A stretch of 64,000 nt of DNA from Streptomyces sp. KMM 9044 (GCF_024701375.2 NZ_CP113910.1:4402001-4466000), one strand, 5' to 3'; shown: positions 31,469 to 41,544, counted from the first letter of the stretch. Numbers and translations: made by a program. Notes: generated by a model not told the origin, from the sequence alone.

Positions 31469-32047
31469 CTAGGGACGAGAGCCCGGCCCCACACCGGCGC
31501 GACGCCGCCCGTCGGCCGCGGCTTCCCGCTCCGGCGCACCCGCTCCCGCCCTCCGCGCGCCGCCCCACGCGAACAGGCCCGGCTCGTCCTCGGCCAGCCA
31601 GCCCCGCTCCACCAGCCGTTTCAGCTTCGAACGGAACCCCTCCACCTTGTTCTTGTCCGTCGACAACCCCAGCGCGGCGCACAGATGATGCGCCCGCATC
31701 GGATGCACCGCGTCCTGCAACACCTCGACGACGTCCCGGTACGAGCGCGGCAGCACATCCGCCTCAAGCCCCGGCTCCCACTGCGGCACCAGCCGCACCC
31801 CGACCGGCGATCCCGCCCCGCTCCCCTCCACCGGCACTTCCCCCGCGGCCTCGTCCACGGACACCCTCACCGCCCCGTCGCCGGACAGGATCTCCGTCAT
31901 CGTCTCCCGGGTGATCTCCAGCCGGGACAGCCTCTCCTCCCGGTCAGCAACTCGCCTGGTCAACTCTGCGATCTGGGAGCGCAGTTCGGCGATTTCCTCC
32001 CGCGCGGCAGCCTCCCGCCGATCGAGCTCCTCCAGCCACGACACCAT
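31469..32047 (-). CDS. IS accessory protein: coiled coil plus winged-helix-like domain, unknown function
   Basis: A protein of about 192 residues inside the IS. Residues 1-50 form a charged coiled coil (EELDRREAAAREEIAELRSQ). The middle is acidic, and the C-terminal part (LPRSYRDVVEVLQDAVHPMR, then LKRLVERGWL) looks like a winged helix. ATG 32047 is chosen because GGAGG lies 5 bp upstream; a GTG at 32065 is the alternative. Similar proteins occur next to such transposases in Streptomyces as far as I recall; a DNA-binding helper role is inference. Confidence 0.6.
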   Translation of the reverse strand: MVSWLEELDRREAAAREEIAELRSQIAELTRRVADREERLSRLEITRETMTEILSGDGAVRVSVDEAAGEVPVEGSGAGSPVGVRLVPQWEPGLEADVLPRSYRDVVEVLQDAVHPMRAHHLCAALGLSTDKNKVEGFRSKLKRLVERGWLAEDEPGLFAWGGARRAGAGAPEREAAADGRRRAGVGPGSRP

Positions 32048-32149
32048 CGCCGCCTCCAAGACCACGTCTCAGGACACGACGATCCGCCGTCCGCGCACGA
32101 ACGGCAACGGCGCACGGCATCACCAGCTCACTGAAGAAGAGCCGCACCC

Positions 32150-32158
32150 CCCCAGGAT
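32150..32158 (+). repeat. 9-bp target-site duplication, right copy (CCCCAGGAT)
   Basis: Directly abuts the right inverted repeat of the IS. pglW coding resumes here with CC-AGG-ATC-GCC. Confidence 0.9.
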
Positions 32159-32449
32159 CGCCTCCGAGGCCTTCGACTCGGCCCTCCGGGACGGCCTCAC
32201 CGAGTTCTTCGAGTGTGCCCTGCACCGCGACCACCGCAAGCGGTTCCCCGACCTGAAGGAGATGCAGCGCGCCTGGCAGCGCGTCTTCGCCGGGCCGCGG
32301 CTGGACGACGTGACCGTGTCGATCGAGGACCGCGAGGAGTGGATCACCCTCAATCACGCGTGGGTCGTCAACGACCCGGGGGAGGAGCAGGCGGCCTGAC
32401 GCGTGGCCGGCCGCCTGCTCGTCCTCTCCCGCTTCTCCGCTTTCCCCGC

Positions 32450-32734
32450 TCAGATTCGCCCCGCCGGGTCCGGCGGGAGGGCCCGGCTCTGGGCATTGGC
32501 GGCGGCCACGGAGGCGTGCAGCCGCTCGGCGGGGGAGGCGGGTCGGACCTGTGCCGGGTCCGCGTCCCACTCCCGGCCGCCGCCGACCGGCCGTAGCTGG
32601 AGGTAGGGGCCGACGTGGTCCATGACGATCCCGGCCCGGCCTGTGTACTCCTCGATGACGATCGTTCCGGCGGGTGGTGAGGGCGGGGTGGTTGTGTGCG
32701 GGTTCGGGAGGGGGCCGGGTGGGGGTGCGGTCAC
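32450..32734 (-). CDS. Small conserved Streptomyces protein, unknown function
   Basis: A 94-residue protein with a Pro-rich start, then TGRAGIVMDHVGPYLQLRPV and GGREWDADPAQVRPASPAERL. This pattern (VxMDHVGPYxQLRPxGGGxEWD) is familiar from short Streptomyces proteins beside XRE/DUF397 genes. Its start overlaps the stop of the next upstream gene by 4 bp (32731-32734). The function is unknown. Confidence 0.65.
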   Translation of the reverse strand: MTAPPPGPLPNPHTTTPPSPPAGTIVIEEYTGRAGIVMDHVGPYLQLRPVGGGREWDADPAQVRPASPAERLHASVAAANAQSRALPPDPAGRI

Positions 32735-33078
32735 CGGTTCGTGCCGCTGTCGGTTCGGTTGTCGTCAGCGCTGCTCGGGCGAGCCGTTGCCTTGAGCACG
32801 TCTGCCGCGTTGGTGAGCACGGCGGTCAGGCGATGGGCCGTGGACAGATTCACCCGGCCCAGCTCCAGGAGCGGACGGTGCACGGTGGACGTCGTGCAGG
32901 ACGCCAACTCCGGCCCGAGAGACGGCAGGATGATGCCATGCAGGGCGAGGGCGGCGCTGAGCTCGTCGGAGACGGCGAGCGCGGAGGCGAGGGGGTTGTC
33001 CGGGAACGGATAGGCGAACGGGACGGTCGGGTTCGTGCGTTCGGTTCGGGTGGGGGAGGGGTGATTGCTGCTGTTCAT
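32731..33078 (-). CDS. Small conserved Streptomyces protein, unknown function
   Basis: A 115-residue protein with LSAALALHGIILPSLGPELAS and LLELGRVNLSTAHRLTAVLT, a helical pattern seen in short proteins that neighbour XRE/DUF397 regulators. It is divergent from the XRE gene across 134 bp and translationally coupled to the 32450 gene. No enzymatic motif is visible. Confidence 0.65.
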   Translation of the reverse strand: MNSSNHPSPTRTERTNPTVPFAYPFPDNPLASALAVSDELSAALALHGIILPSLGPELASCTTSTVHRPLLELGRVNLSTAHRLTAVLTNAADVLKATARPSSADDNRTDSGTNR

Positions 33079-33212
33079 GCTCACAGCATGCTCTTGTGGG
33101 ACTACGCTCGGTAGAGGTCGCGTGCCAGCAACGCGGTTGCGGGCAGTGAGCGGCACTTGGCCCCGCGGAACCGGCGGGCGCGCACAGAGAACATCGCAAG
33201 GGGGCACCGCCG

Positions 33213-34055
33213 ATGGCAGGCCGACAGAACCGCAACCAGGACCTGGACCCGTACGCTTCGCCGCGAACCTTCTTCGGCAGCGAACTCCGGCGGGTCCGAG
33301 AGGCCGCCGGCCTCTCGCAGGACCAGCTCGGTGAGCGGGTGTTCTGCTCGGGTACGTACATCGGCCAGTTCGAGTCTGCGACGAGGCGTCCGCAGCCGGA
33401 CCTGTCCCGGCTCCTCGACGACGTCCTGGGCACCGGCGAGCACTTCCAGCGACTGTGCGAACTGGCCCGCAAGTCCAAGCACGCCGACTACTTCGCGGAC
33501 GCGGCGGAGCTGGAGACACGGGCCAAGACGATCAGCGAGTACGCGCCGATGCTGGTGCCGGGGTTGTTGCAGACGGAGGGGTACGCGCGGGCGTTGACGC
33601 GGGCCACGCTGCCTTACGCGTCAGAGGATGAGGTGGAGGGGTACGTACGCGCCCGAGTCGAGCGTCAACGGATTTTGGACGATTCCGCAGGACCTCTGCT
33701 GTGGGAGATCGTTCACGAGGCAGCCCTGCGTGTGCCAGTTGGAGGAACGGACGTCATGGCTGAGCAGTTGGCCTGGCTTGCGAAGCTCGCTGGTACCCGT
33801 GGCGTGTTGATCCAGGTCCATCCATACGAGGCGGGGCCTCACACCTTCATGATGGGGGTGGTGTCTCTCATGACCTTCAGGGGCGCACCACCCGTTGCCT
33901 ACGTAGAGGGCCCACACAGTGGCCAACTCATTGACGACCTGGCACTGGTTGAGCGATACCAAACGTCATACGATCTGGCCAGGGCCGCCGCATTGCCGCC
34001 GGGGGCGTCTCTCACTTTGATCGAATCGGTGGCGGAGGACTTGTCGAAACCATGA
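33213..34055 (+). CDS. XRE-family regulator with DUF5753 domain
   Basis: A 280-residue protein. It has an N-terminal HTH (FFGSELRRVREAAGLSQDQLGERVFCSGTYIGQFE), and a C-terminal DUF5753 domain follows (ISEYAPMLVPGLLQTEGYAR, VERQRILDD, GVLIQVHPYEAGPHTFMMG). This is one of the very common Streptomyces XRE/DUF397 pairs, of the type that includes WhiJ-like developmental regulators. Its stop overlaps the DUF397 start (34052-34055). From about 33650 the GC content is lower than in the surrounding genes. Confidence 0.88.
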   Translation: MAGRQNRNQDLDPYASPRTFFGSELRRVREAAGLSQDQLGERVFCSGTYIGQFESATRRPQPDLSRLLDDVLGTGEHFQRLCELARKSKHADYFADAAELETRAKTISEYAPMLVPGLLQTEGYARALTRATLPYASEDEVEGYVRARVERQRILDDSAGPLLWEIVHEAALRVPVGGTDVMAEQLAWLAKLAGTRGVLIQVHPYEAGPHTFMMGVVSLMTFRGAPPVAYVEGPHSGQLIDDLALVERYQTSYDLARAAALPPGASLTLIESVAEDLSKP

Positions 34056-34267
34056 CCACCCCGCTCGACCTGAGTAACGCGGTATGGCGCAAGTCGTCAT
34101 ACACCAACGGTGAAGGGGGCAACTGCGTCGAGATCGCAGAAGGCTTCCCTGGCTTGATGCCTGTCCGTGACAGCAAGCGCCCTCAAGGGCCAGCCATCCT
34201 CTTCGAGGTCGAGGGCTGGGCGTCCTTCGTGTCAGCTGTCAAGAAGGGGATGGTCGGTCCTCACTGA
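34052..34267 (+). CDS. DUF397 protein, partner of the XRE regulator
   Basis: A 71-residue protein with the family signature WRKSSYTNGEGGNCVEIAEG and VRDSKRPQGPAILFE, then a FVSAVKKG tail. DUF397 proteins are thought to act with, or antagonise, the upstream XRE protein. Coupled by a 4-bp overlap. Confidence 0.88.
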   Translation: MTTPLDLSNAVWRKSSYTNGEGGNCVEIAEGFPGLMPVRDSKRPQGPAILFEVEGWASFVSAVKKGMVGPH

Positions 34268-37200
34268 CTCATGCCTCACAGTCCGCGCCAGCCCCGTCAC
34301 TCACCTGATTGGCCGTCACGTTGCTGGAAGGGACCTATGCGGCAGCTGCCGCCCCCTCGCAAGCCTCTGACGCGCCGCAGCAGAAGGCGGCAGCCACGCA
34401 AGCCGCCGACATCCCGTCCGCCCGGGTGGCCGCCCGACTGTCCGGGAAGCGGGTCGAGGCGCTGTCCGAGCGCACCGAGACCTCCACGACGTGGGTGAAC
34501 AAGAACGGCTCGCTCACCACCGAACTCACCGCCGGACCCATCCGGTTCGAGGACGGCGCCACCGGAAAGTGGCGCGAAGTCGACCTCGACCTGGAGCGGA
34601 GCACGGACGGCACGGTCGAACCCAAGGCTCACCCGCGCGGCCTGCAGATGGCGGGCAAGTCCGGCACGCCGGCGGCCTCGCTGAAGGCCGCGCGCGAGGC
34701 CAAGGCCACCGACCTGGTCACCCTCGGCGAGGGCGACCGGCAGATCACCCTGCAGTGGAAGGGCGGGCTGCCCAAGCCCGAACTTGACGGAACCCGGGCG
34801 GTCTACCCCGAGGCCCTGCCCGACGCGGACGTCGTCATCGAGGCCACCCGCACCGGCTTCGAGCAGTTCGTCGAGATCAAGAAGCGCCCCGCTTCCAATG
34901 ACTACTCCTACACACTGCCGCTGAAGGCCAAGGGCCTGAAGGCCAAGCAACTTGGCGACGGCAGCGTCCAGTTCACCGACAAAAAGGGCAAGAAGCAGGC
35001 AGTGATGCCCGCGCCGGTGATGTGGGACTCCACCGTCGACAAGAGATCCGGTGAACACACCCACCAGGCCCGGGTCGGCATGAAGGTGGTACAGAAAGGT
35101 TCCTCCGTCGACCTGGTGATCACCCCGGACGCGGAGTTCCTCGCCGACCCGGAGACGAAGTACCCGGTGACGGTCGACCCCTCGACCTCCTCGCTGGGCA
35201 ACGTCTTCGACACCTACGTCCAGCAGGGCACGACCGTCGACTGGTCCACCGACGTCGAACTGGACTTCGGCAACCCGGGGACCACGAACGCCGACGGCAC
35301 CCCCCCGCACTGCGCAGTCCTTCATCACCTGGAACACCACCCCCGTCCAGGACGCCCTCGTCCTGGACGCCAAGCTGAGCCTGTGGAACTTCCACTCCGG
35401 CAACAACGCCGACTGCAAGGCGTACCCGTGGGAGGTGTGGTCCTCGCCCGCGGCATCCACCTCCAGCCGGTGGACCAACCGGCCGGTCATGACGGCGAAG
35501 AAGGCCACCTCCACCGAGACCCGCGGCAACACCTCGTGCACCAGCCAGCCCGACGGCTGGATCAACGCCGACGTGACCACGCTGGCGCAGGAGTGGGCCT
35601 CGGCCAAGGCCACCCGCGGCCATATGGGCATCCGCGCCACCGACGAGTCGGTTGCGGCGCAGTGGAAGCGCGTCAACTCCGCCAACGCTGCCACGAACCC
35701 ACCGAAGCTGGTGGTCACCTACAACTACCGGCCGCGTACCGGCACCAAGCAGGAGGCCGGCCCGCCGTACTTCTCCTACAGCGGCGAGTACGTGGTCAAC
35801 ACCACTACGCCGATGCTGCGGGACACGTTCATCGACGCCGACGGTGACAAGGTCAACGGCACCTTCCAGATCTTCGACAACGCCACCAACACCCAGGTCG
35901 GCGACGTCATCGTCTCCAAGTACGTGCCCTCCGGGCAGGTCGCCTCGGTGACCGTCCCAACCGGGGTCCTGACCGACGGCAAGACGTACAAGTTCCGCAC
36001 CAGCCCGTACGACGGCACGCACTACAACGCCGGCTGGTCAGCGTGGAAGACGTTTGCCGTTGACACCAAGGCGCCCTCCGCGCCCTCGAAGGTCACCTCG
36101 ACGGACTACCCGTCGAACGCCTGGGTCAAGGGCGCCGGCCAGGCGGGCACCTTCACCGCCACCCCGCCCTCCGGCAGCGACCACCACTGGCTGGAGTGGT
36201 CGCTGGACGGCGTCGCCTGGACCAAGGTCACCACCAGCGGCTCCAGTGCCGCCAAGGCCATCTCCATCACTCCGCCGAAGGACGGCACCCACACCCTGCA
36301 GGTGCGCGCTGCGGACAAGGCGGACAACAAGTCTGAAGCGATCGAGTACACCTTCCACGCCGGTCCCGGCGGCTTCCTCCAGCCCTCCGGCGGCGAGCGC
36401 ACTACCCGCCGCCTGCCGCTGGTCGCCGAAGCCGACGCGAGCAAGTACGACAAGGTCTCCTTCTCCTGGCGCCGCTCCGAGGCCGACGGCTGGGTGAAGA
36501 TCCCCGTCGGGGACGTCACCGCCAACGGCAACGCCCTCACCGCCTGGCCCGTGGCGCTGACCAACGGTAAGAACGCACAGCTGGTGTGGAACGCCACCAG
36601 CACCGTCGACCCCGACGGCTCGGTGCAGATCAAGGCCGACTTCACCGGCCCCAACAGTGCCTCGGGCAGCACTGAGCCGCTGACCGTCGTCGTCGACCGC
36701 AGCGCCGATGGCGCCGCCACGCAGGAGATCGGTCCCGGCTCCGTGAACCTGCTCACGGGCACCTATTCGATCGATGAGGCGGACACCTCCTACTACGGCA
36801 TAGGAGTGAACCGCACCGCCTCCTCCCGCACGCCCGACGCAGGGGCAAAGCAGGAGGGCCAAGCGGCGATCTTCGGCAAGGAGTGGGTAGCCGGCACGAC
36901 AGCGGAACTGACCGACTCTGACTACTCCCATCTGAAGCAGATCTCCGCCACCGCCGTAGCCGTCGTCACTGCCGACGACAGCGAAATCCACTTCACCGCC
37001 AACGCGGCCAAGACCGGCTGGGTTCCCGAGCCCGGCGCGGAGCACCTCACCCTCAAGGGCAGCACCACTGGGTCCTTCACACTCACCGACAATCAAGGCG
37101 TGGTGACGGAGTTCGCCAAGCCCGACACCGACGCCACCACCTGGCAGGTCTCCAGCACTCTGCTGGACGGGCTGTCCAACTCCACGACCACAGTGGTCTC

Positions 37201-40168
37201 CGAGGCGGTGACGGTGAGCGGGGCGAAGCTGGCTCGTCCCAAGCGGATCATCGCCCCAACCTCGGCGGTGTCCGCGGCGACCTATAACACGACTCCGACC
37301 ACCAAGGGCTGCCGGGTGCTGGAGTTTGTCTACGCCACCTCCACCACGGCCACGCTCGACTCCTTTGGCGACTACGCGGGACAGGTCAAGGAGGTCCTGC
37401 TCTATGCCACTGGCAAGGGAGGTTCCTCTGCGACCGCGAGGGCCGTGGCCACCTACCGCTATGACGCCGAAGGCCGTCTGCGCCAGGCGTGGAACCCCCG
37501 CCTGGCGCAGTCGACGCAAACTCAGTACGCGTACGACGCAGCGGGCCGTGTCACGTCCTACAGAATGTCCACCGACCAGCCGTGGACCTTCACCTATGGC
37601 AAAGCTGGTTCGGCCGCGGCCGCCGGTGAGGGCATGCTGCTCAAGGCGAACCGTCCGGCACTGAAGCAGGGCACCACGAACACGGTCGAGGGGACCGCGG
37701 CCACCACCGTCGTCTACGACGTCCCGCTCACCGGCACCGCGGCCCCCTACAAGATGGGTGCCTCGGACGTGAAGGCGTGGAGCCAGACCGACGCACCGAC
37801 CGATGCCACCGCCGTGTTCCCGGCCGACGCCACGCCGACCTCGCATTCGGGCAGTGACCTCACCAGCGGCTCCTACGCACGCGCCAAGATCCATTACCTG
37901 GGCGTCTCCGGCCGCGAGGTCAACTCCGCGTCTCCAGGTGGACACATCACGACCACGGAGTACGACCGGGCGGGTAACACGGTGCGCGAACTGACCGCGG
38001 CCAACCGGGCCGTCGCCCTGGGGCTTGCCACTGCCGACAAGGCGGCCCAGGCGGACCTCGGCATCGCCCAGCTCACCAGCGCTGAACGCGCGGACCTGCT
38101 CGCCACGCGGACCGTCTATAACGACACCGGCACGCGCGAGCTGGAGAGGTTCGGATCGCTGCACCGGATCAACCTCACCACAGACCTGAAGTCTGGTACG
38201 ACTACCCTCGTTTCGGCCGACTCCTCGGTCACCGCCCGCACCTGAACGGTCAACGAGTACGACGAAGACCGTCCCACAGACGGCACCGCCAAGATCAAGG
38301 ATCAGATCACCGAGACGACGGTCGGCGCCCAGGTCCGGGAGCACCCCACCGTCCACGGCGAGACCCGGGTCACGCGGACCGTTCACGACTGGGCCAAGGG
38401 ACAGCCGGTCAAGACGATCCAGGACCCGAACGGGCTGGCTCTGACCACGGTGAGGGGATATGACACCCAGGGACGGATTACCAAAGAACAGCTGCCTGGG
38501 GCCAGCGGCACCGATGCCGCGACCCAGGTGACCACCTACTGGTCCGCCGCCGGCAGCGGCACCTGCGCCGGCCGCCCGGAGTGGGCCGACCTGCTCTGCT
38601 CCACCGGCCCGGCCGGGGCCATCACCGGCGGCGGCAGCAATCCCACCCAACTGCCCACTAACACCTATGAGTACGACTCGTGGGGCAACACCACGGTGGA
38701 GATCGCCACCGCCAACGGCGTCACCCGGACCAGCAGCACCACATACGACGGTGCCGGCCGCCCGACCACCGCAATCGTGACCGGCGGCACGGGGCAGGCT
38801 GTCCCGACCACCACCATCGACTACGACAGCACCACCGGCCGCGCGCTGACGAGCAGCTCGACCACAGCCGGCACCATCACCAAGACGTACGACACCCTCG
38901 GCCGCCAGATCTCCTACACGGATGCCGACGGCGGGACCACCAGGGCCGAGTACGACCTGCTCGACCGCCCCGTCAAGACTACGGACAATTCACCGTCGAC
39001 CGTCACATACGCGTACGACACGGCGGTTGAGCCGCGGGGCCTGGCGACCAAAGCCACGGACTCGGTCGCGGGCGCCTTCCAGGCCACGTACGACGCGGAT
39101 GGAATCCCGAGCACCGAGAAACTGCCCGGCGGATACAGCCTGAACGTGGGGAGGAACCCCGCGGGCGAGATCACCGAACGCGCCTACACGCGTGACTCAG
39201 ACGGCACGCTGGTGTACTCCGACACGGTCACCTCGTCGGTGCACGGCCAGGCCACCTCGCACGCCGGGTGGTCGGACCAGACGCACCGCTACGACGCAGT
39301 CGGCCGACTGGCCGAGGTCCAGGACACGTCGGCGACGATCTGCACCCGGCGGTCCTACACCTTCGACGCACGCGCAAACCGCAAGTCGCTGACCACGGCC
39401 ACCAGCGCGCCGGGCATGGACTGCCCGACCAGCGGCGGCACAACCGTGGCCAGCACCTACGACAGCGGCGACCGCCTCGTAGACAGCGGCTACACCTACG
39501 ACGCCTTCGGCCGCACCACGGCCCTGCCCGGAGAGGGCACAATCGGCTATTACGCTAACGACCTCGTCTACCAGCAGACCGCCGACGGCAGGCGGCAGAC
39601 GTGGCAGCTGGACGCGAACCTGCGTCTGCGGTCGTGGACGACGGAGTCGGGCAGCGGCAGCACCTGGACCCAGACCGGGTCCAAGGTGAACCACTACGGC
39701 GGTGACGACGACGCACCACGCTGGATCGTCGAGAACACGACCACCGGAGAGATCAGCCGCAACGTCGACTCGCTCTCCGGCGACCTCGGCGCCATCACTG
39801 GCCAGACCGGCGGGACTGTGCTGCAACTCAGCACCATCCACGGCGATGTCGCCCTCCAGCTCCCGCTGGACACGTCCCAGGCTCCGATGGCACTGGACAG
39901 CGACGAGTACGGCAAACCCAGGACCGGCCAGTCCCCCACCCGCTACAACTGGCTCGGCACCAAGCAGCGCTCCAGCGAGACGGTCACCGGCCTCAGCCTC
40001 ATGGGCGTCCGGCTCTACAACCCCGCGACCGGACGCTTTCTGTCGACCGACCCGGTCTTTGGAGGCAACGCCAACGCGTACGAATACTGCGTGGGCGACC
40101 CCGTCAACTGCTACGACCTCAACGGAACCTTCCGCTACAGCTACTGGAAGAACCCGTGGTGGTCGCCC

Positions 40169-40177
40169 ATCCAGTAT
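40169..40177 (+). repeat. 9-bp target-site duplication of the MITE, left (ATCCAGTAT)
   Basis: Identical to 40414-40422. Removing the MITE and one copy restores the RHS reading frame (SPIQY-YWVQV). Confidence 0.88.
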
Positions 40178-40413
40178 GGGTGTGGCTCCTTTGGAGGGAC
40201 GGCCCTAGCTGCGTGAACTGCGGCTTGAGGCACGCCCGAGTGATCGACTCGACCACGACAGCGGGTCACGCGGTGACCGGCACCCTCCGCGCTGTCGATC
40301 TTGATGCGACGCGCGGGCGTGACCTGCTGGTTCCGAAAGGATCTCCACGACCGGCAGTCGAGCCCAACCGGCAAATGCCCAGCTCAGCCTGTCCCTCCAA
40401 AGGAGCCACACCC
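40178..40413. mobile_element. 236-bp MITE with 23-bp perfect inverted repeats
   Basis: The left end GGGTGTGGCTCCTTTGGAGG (40178 onward, 23 bp in all) is exactly complementary to the right end (40391-40413). The 9-bp target ATCCAGTAT is duplicated at 40169-40177 and 40414-40422. No gene is inside. The outer GGGTGTGGCTC matches the ISKra4-like IS at 29854, and the duplication length is the same, so this is probably a non-autonomous relative moved by that kind of transposase. Confidence 0.9.
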
Positions 40414-40422
40414 ATCCAGTAT
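40414..40422 (+). repeat. 9-bp target-site duplication of the MITE, right (ATCCAGTAT)
   Basis: Second copy, directly abutting the right inverted repeat. Confidence 0.88.
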
Positions 40423-40730
40423 TACTGGGTGCAAGTCAAGTTCACACGCAGAGAGACGGGGCGGCTGGCCGCGGGAGCGGCAGCAGCTGCCGGTTTGCTC
40501 GGTATCGTGAAGGACTATGTCCCCGGCAACTGGAAGCATGCCGTCAACGCCGCGCGCTACTACTCTTGGTACGTTGCCACTTCGGCTGGCTACATCTACA
40601 GCTTCACCAAGAGCTGCGCCGTCCTGCGGGGAGGCTGGGCCAGGAGCAGATGGGGAGGAAGGCCCTATCCTATACCCCCCACGGTCTGGAGGACTTAGGT
40701 GCTGACTCCGTGAACCCTGAAGAGCAACCG

Positions 40731-40937
40731 ATGATGACGACCTCTGGTCGTCTGATGGCCGCGGCTGAAGCACTCGCATGTGTGACCCTGGCCGGGATGT
40801 GCATCGCCATGGCCCTGACAGGGGACCACCTCGCCTGGCTATTCGGCTTCGGAAGCCTGAGCTTTGCATGGGACCTGTGGCGCAGGCTCGGTAAGGCGAA
40901 GGCCAACTCGAACCCGATGGGTCAGCACGACCGCTGA
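40731..40937 (+). CDS. Small membrane protein downstream of the RHS toxin tip (possible immunity protein)
   Basis: A 68-residue protein with two hydrophobic helices (AEALACVTLAGMCIAMALTG and LAWLFGFGSLSFAWDLW) and a basic tail. ATG 40731 has GAAGAG 6 bp upstream; a GTG at 40710 is an alternative start. It lies 32 bp after the RHS C-terminal tip, where immunity genes sit in polymorphic toxin loci, and is followed by a strong terminator. I do not recognise the family; the immunity role is positional inference. Confidence 0.5.
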   Translation: MMTTSGRLMAAAEALACVTLAGMCIAMALTGDHLAWLFGFGSLSFAWDLWRRLGKAKANSNPMGQHDR

Positions 40938-40952
40938 CGCGTCCCTATCAGG

Positions 40953-40991
40953 ACAGAGGGTCTGCCGTGGGCACCACGGCAGACCCTCTGT
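40953..40991 (+). terminator. Hairpin terminator after the RHS/immunity locus
   Basis: An 18-bp perfect stem (ACAGAGGGTCTGCCGTGG) with a 3-nt GCA loop, 15 bp after the stop of the small membrane protein. Confidence 0.85.
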
Positions 40992-41534
40992 GTGAGGGCA
41001 ACCGTCGACGCTCGGAGGGATGGTGACTGGGTCGACGCCGGCAAGGACGGCTGCAGCACCCGCAACGAAGTCCTCCTCGAAGAGGCCGTCAACGCGCCCG
41101 AACAGTCCGGGCGCTGCACGCTGACCGGCGGCACCTGGTACAGCCCCTACGACGACACCTACGTCAACGGCGCCCGCGGCCTCGACATCGACCACCTCGT
41201 CCCCTTGGCCGAAGCCTGGGACTCCGGCGCCGGCACCTGGACGGCAGCCGAGCGCGAGGCCTACGCCAACGACCTCGACGACCAGCGGGCCCTCATCGCC
41301 GTCACCGCCCGCTCCAACCGGTCCAAGGCCGATCAGGATCCCGCCACCTGGCAGCCCCCGGCCGAGACCTACCGCTGCCAGTACTACACCGACTGGGTCA
41401 CCATCAAGACCCGGTGGCAACTCGCCATCGACCCCGCCGAACAGACCGCCCTCGAGGAGCTCGCCGACGCCTGCCCGAACACACCCGTCACCGTAGAAAC
41501 CGCACGCTCACAGCACAGCGCCGCCGGTACGTGA
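40992..41534 (+). pseudogene. HNH-family endonuclease (DUF1524-type), 5'-truncated
   Basis: Residues read WVDAGKDGCSTRNEVLLEEAV, then GLDIDHLVPLAEAWDSGA (the DxDHxxPL catalytic His), AYANDLDDQRALIAVTARSN-RSKADQDPATWQPP, and YTDWVTIKTRW. This is the secreted HNH nuclease family common in Streptomyces. The usual signal peptide and about 60 leading residues are missing: the homologous part starts at about 41023, right after the RHS terminator. Without an export signal or natural start it is probably a fragment left by rearrangement. Confidence 0.75.
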
Positions 41535-41544
41535 CTTCGCGGGC

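Larger units (their letters stand above)
29854..32149 (-). mobile_element. ISKra4-like insertion sequence, complete, 2,296 bp
   Basis: The ends are imperfect inverted repeats: left GGGTGTGGCTCTGTCTGAGT, right (reverse complement) GGGTGCGGCTCTTCTTCAGT. The 9-bp target CCCCAGGAT is duplicated exactly at 29845-29853 and 32150-32158. The element carries two genes on the minus strand, a small accessory gene and the transposase. The insertion is inside the second kinase domain of pglW. The intact duplication and open transposase frame suggest recent arrival. Confidence 0.9.
27583..32399 (+). pseudogene. pglW: pglW (BREX type 2 NERD/kinase protein), frameshifted, IS-interrupted and C-truncated
   Basis: ATG 27583 (GGAAAGGGG upstream) opens with TESQFQHERSGL and a NERD nuclease-fold domain (EVDLLVAAPAGLFLVELKNWQG). 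A degenerate kinase-like domain follows (about 28200-29050) and then a second kinase domain (RRFRIKRSLGQGSTSRALLAEDL, VVLKIARK, WHRDLKPDNIAI, LFDFSLAG). Three lesions are seen. (1) A frameshift near 29041-29062: DATAFDPHRR must join AEFLEWLDVVEQG in another frame. (2) An IS at 29854-32149 splits KKWPHPR from IASEAFDSALRDGLTEFF, and the frame is restored exactly if the IS and one 9-bp repeat are removed. (3) It stops at 32399, about 840 codons in total, whereas PglW of S. coelicolor is about 1,500 residues. In Pgl/BREX type 2, PglW is the Ser/Thr kinase. This copy should be dead. Confidence 0.88.
34309..40698 (+). pseudogene. RHS-repeat (YD-repeat) wall-associated protein gene, multiply disrupted
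   Basis: This encoded a polymorphic-toxin-type RHS protein of about 2,000 residues: an N-terminal shell (SKRVEAL-type region, YPVTVDPSTSS), fibronectin-like and DNRLP-type domains, many YD repeats (YAYDAAGRVTSY, YDTLGRQISYTDADG, YDAFGRTTALPG), and the RHS core end VRLYNPATGRFLSTDPVFGGNANAYEY. Lesions: no complete signal peptide or clear start (VTLLEGTYAAAAAP looks like the end of one); a frameshift in a C7 run near 35304; an in-frame TGA at 38243-38245 where Trp is expected; and a MITE at 40178-40413. Beyond the MITE the variable C-terminal tip resumes (WVQVKFTRRETGRLAAG) to 40698. It is dead, though the lesions are few for its length. Confidence 0.85.

Noticed and set aside
36038..38650. 870-codon minus-strand frame opposite the RHS gene
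   Set aside because: No motif; the YD repeats are on the plus strand.
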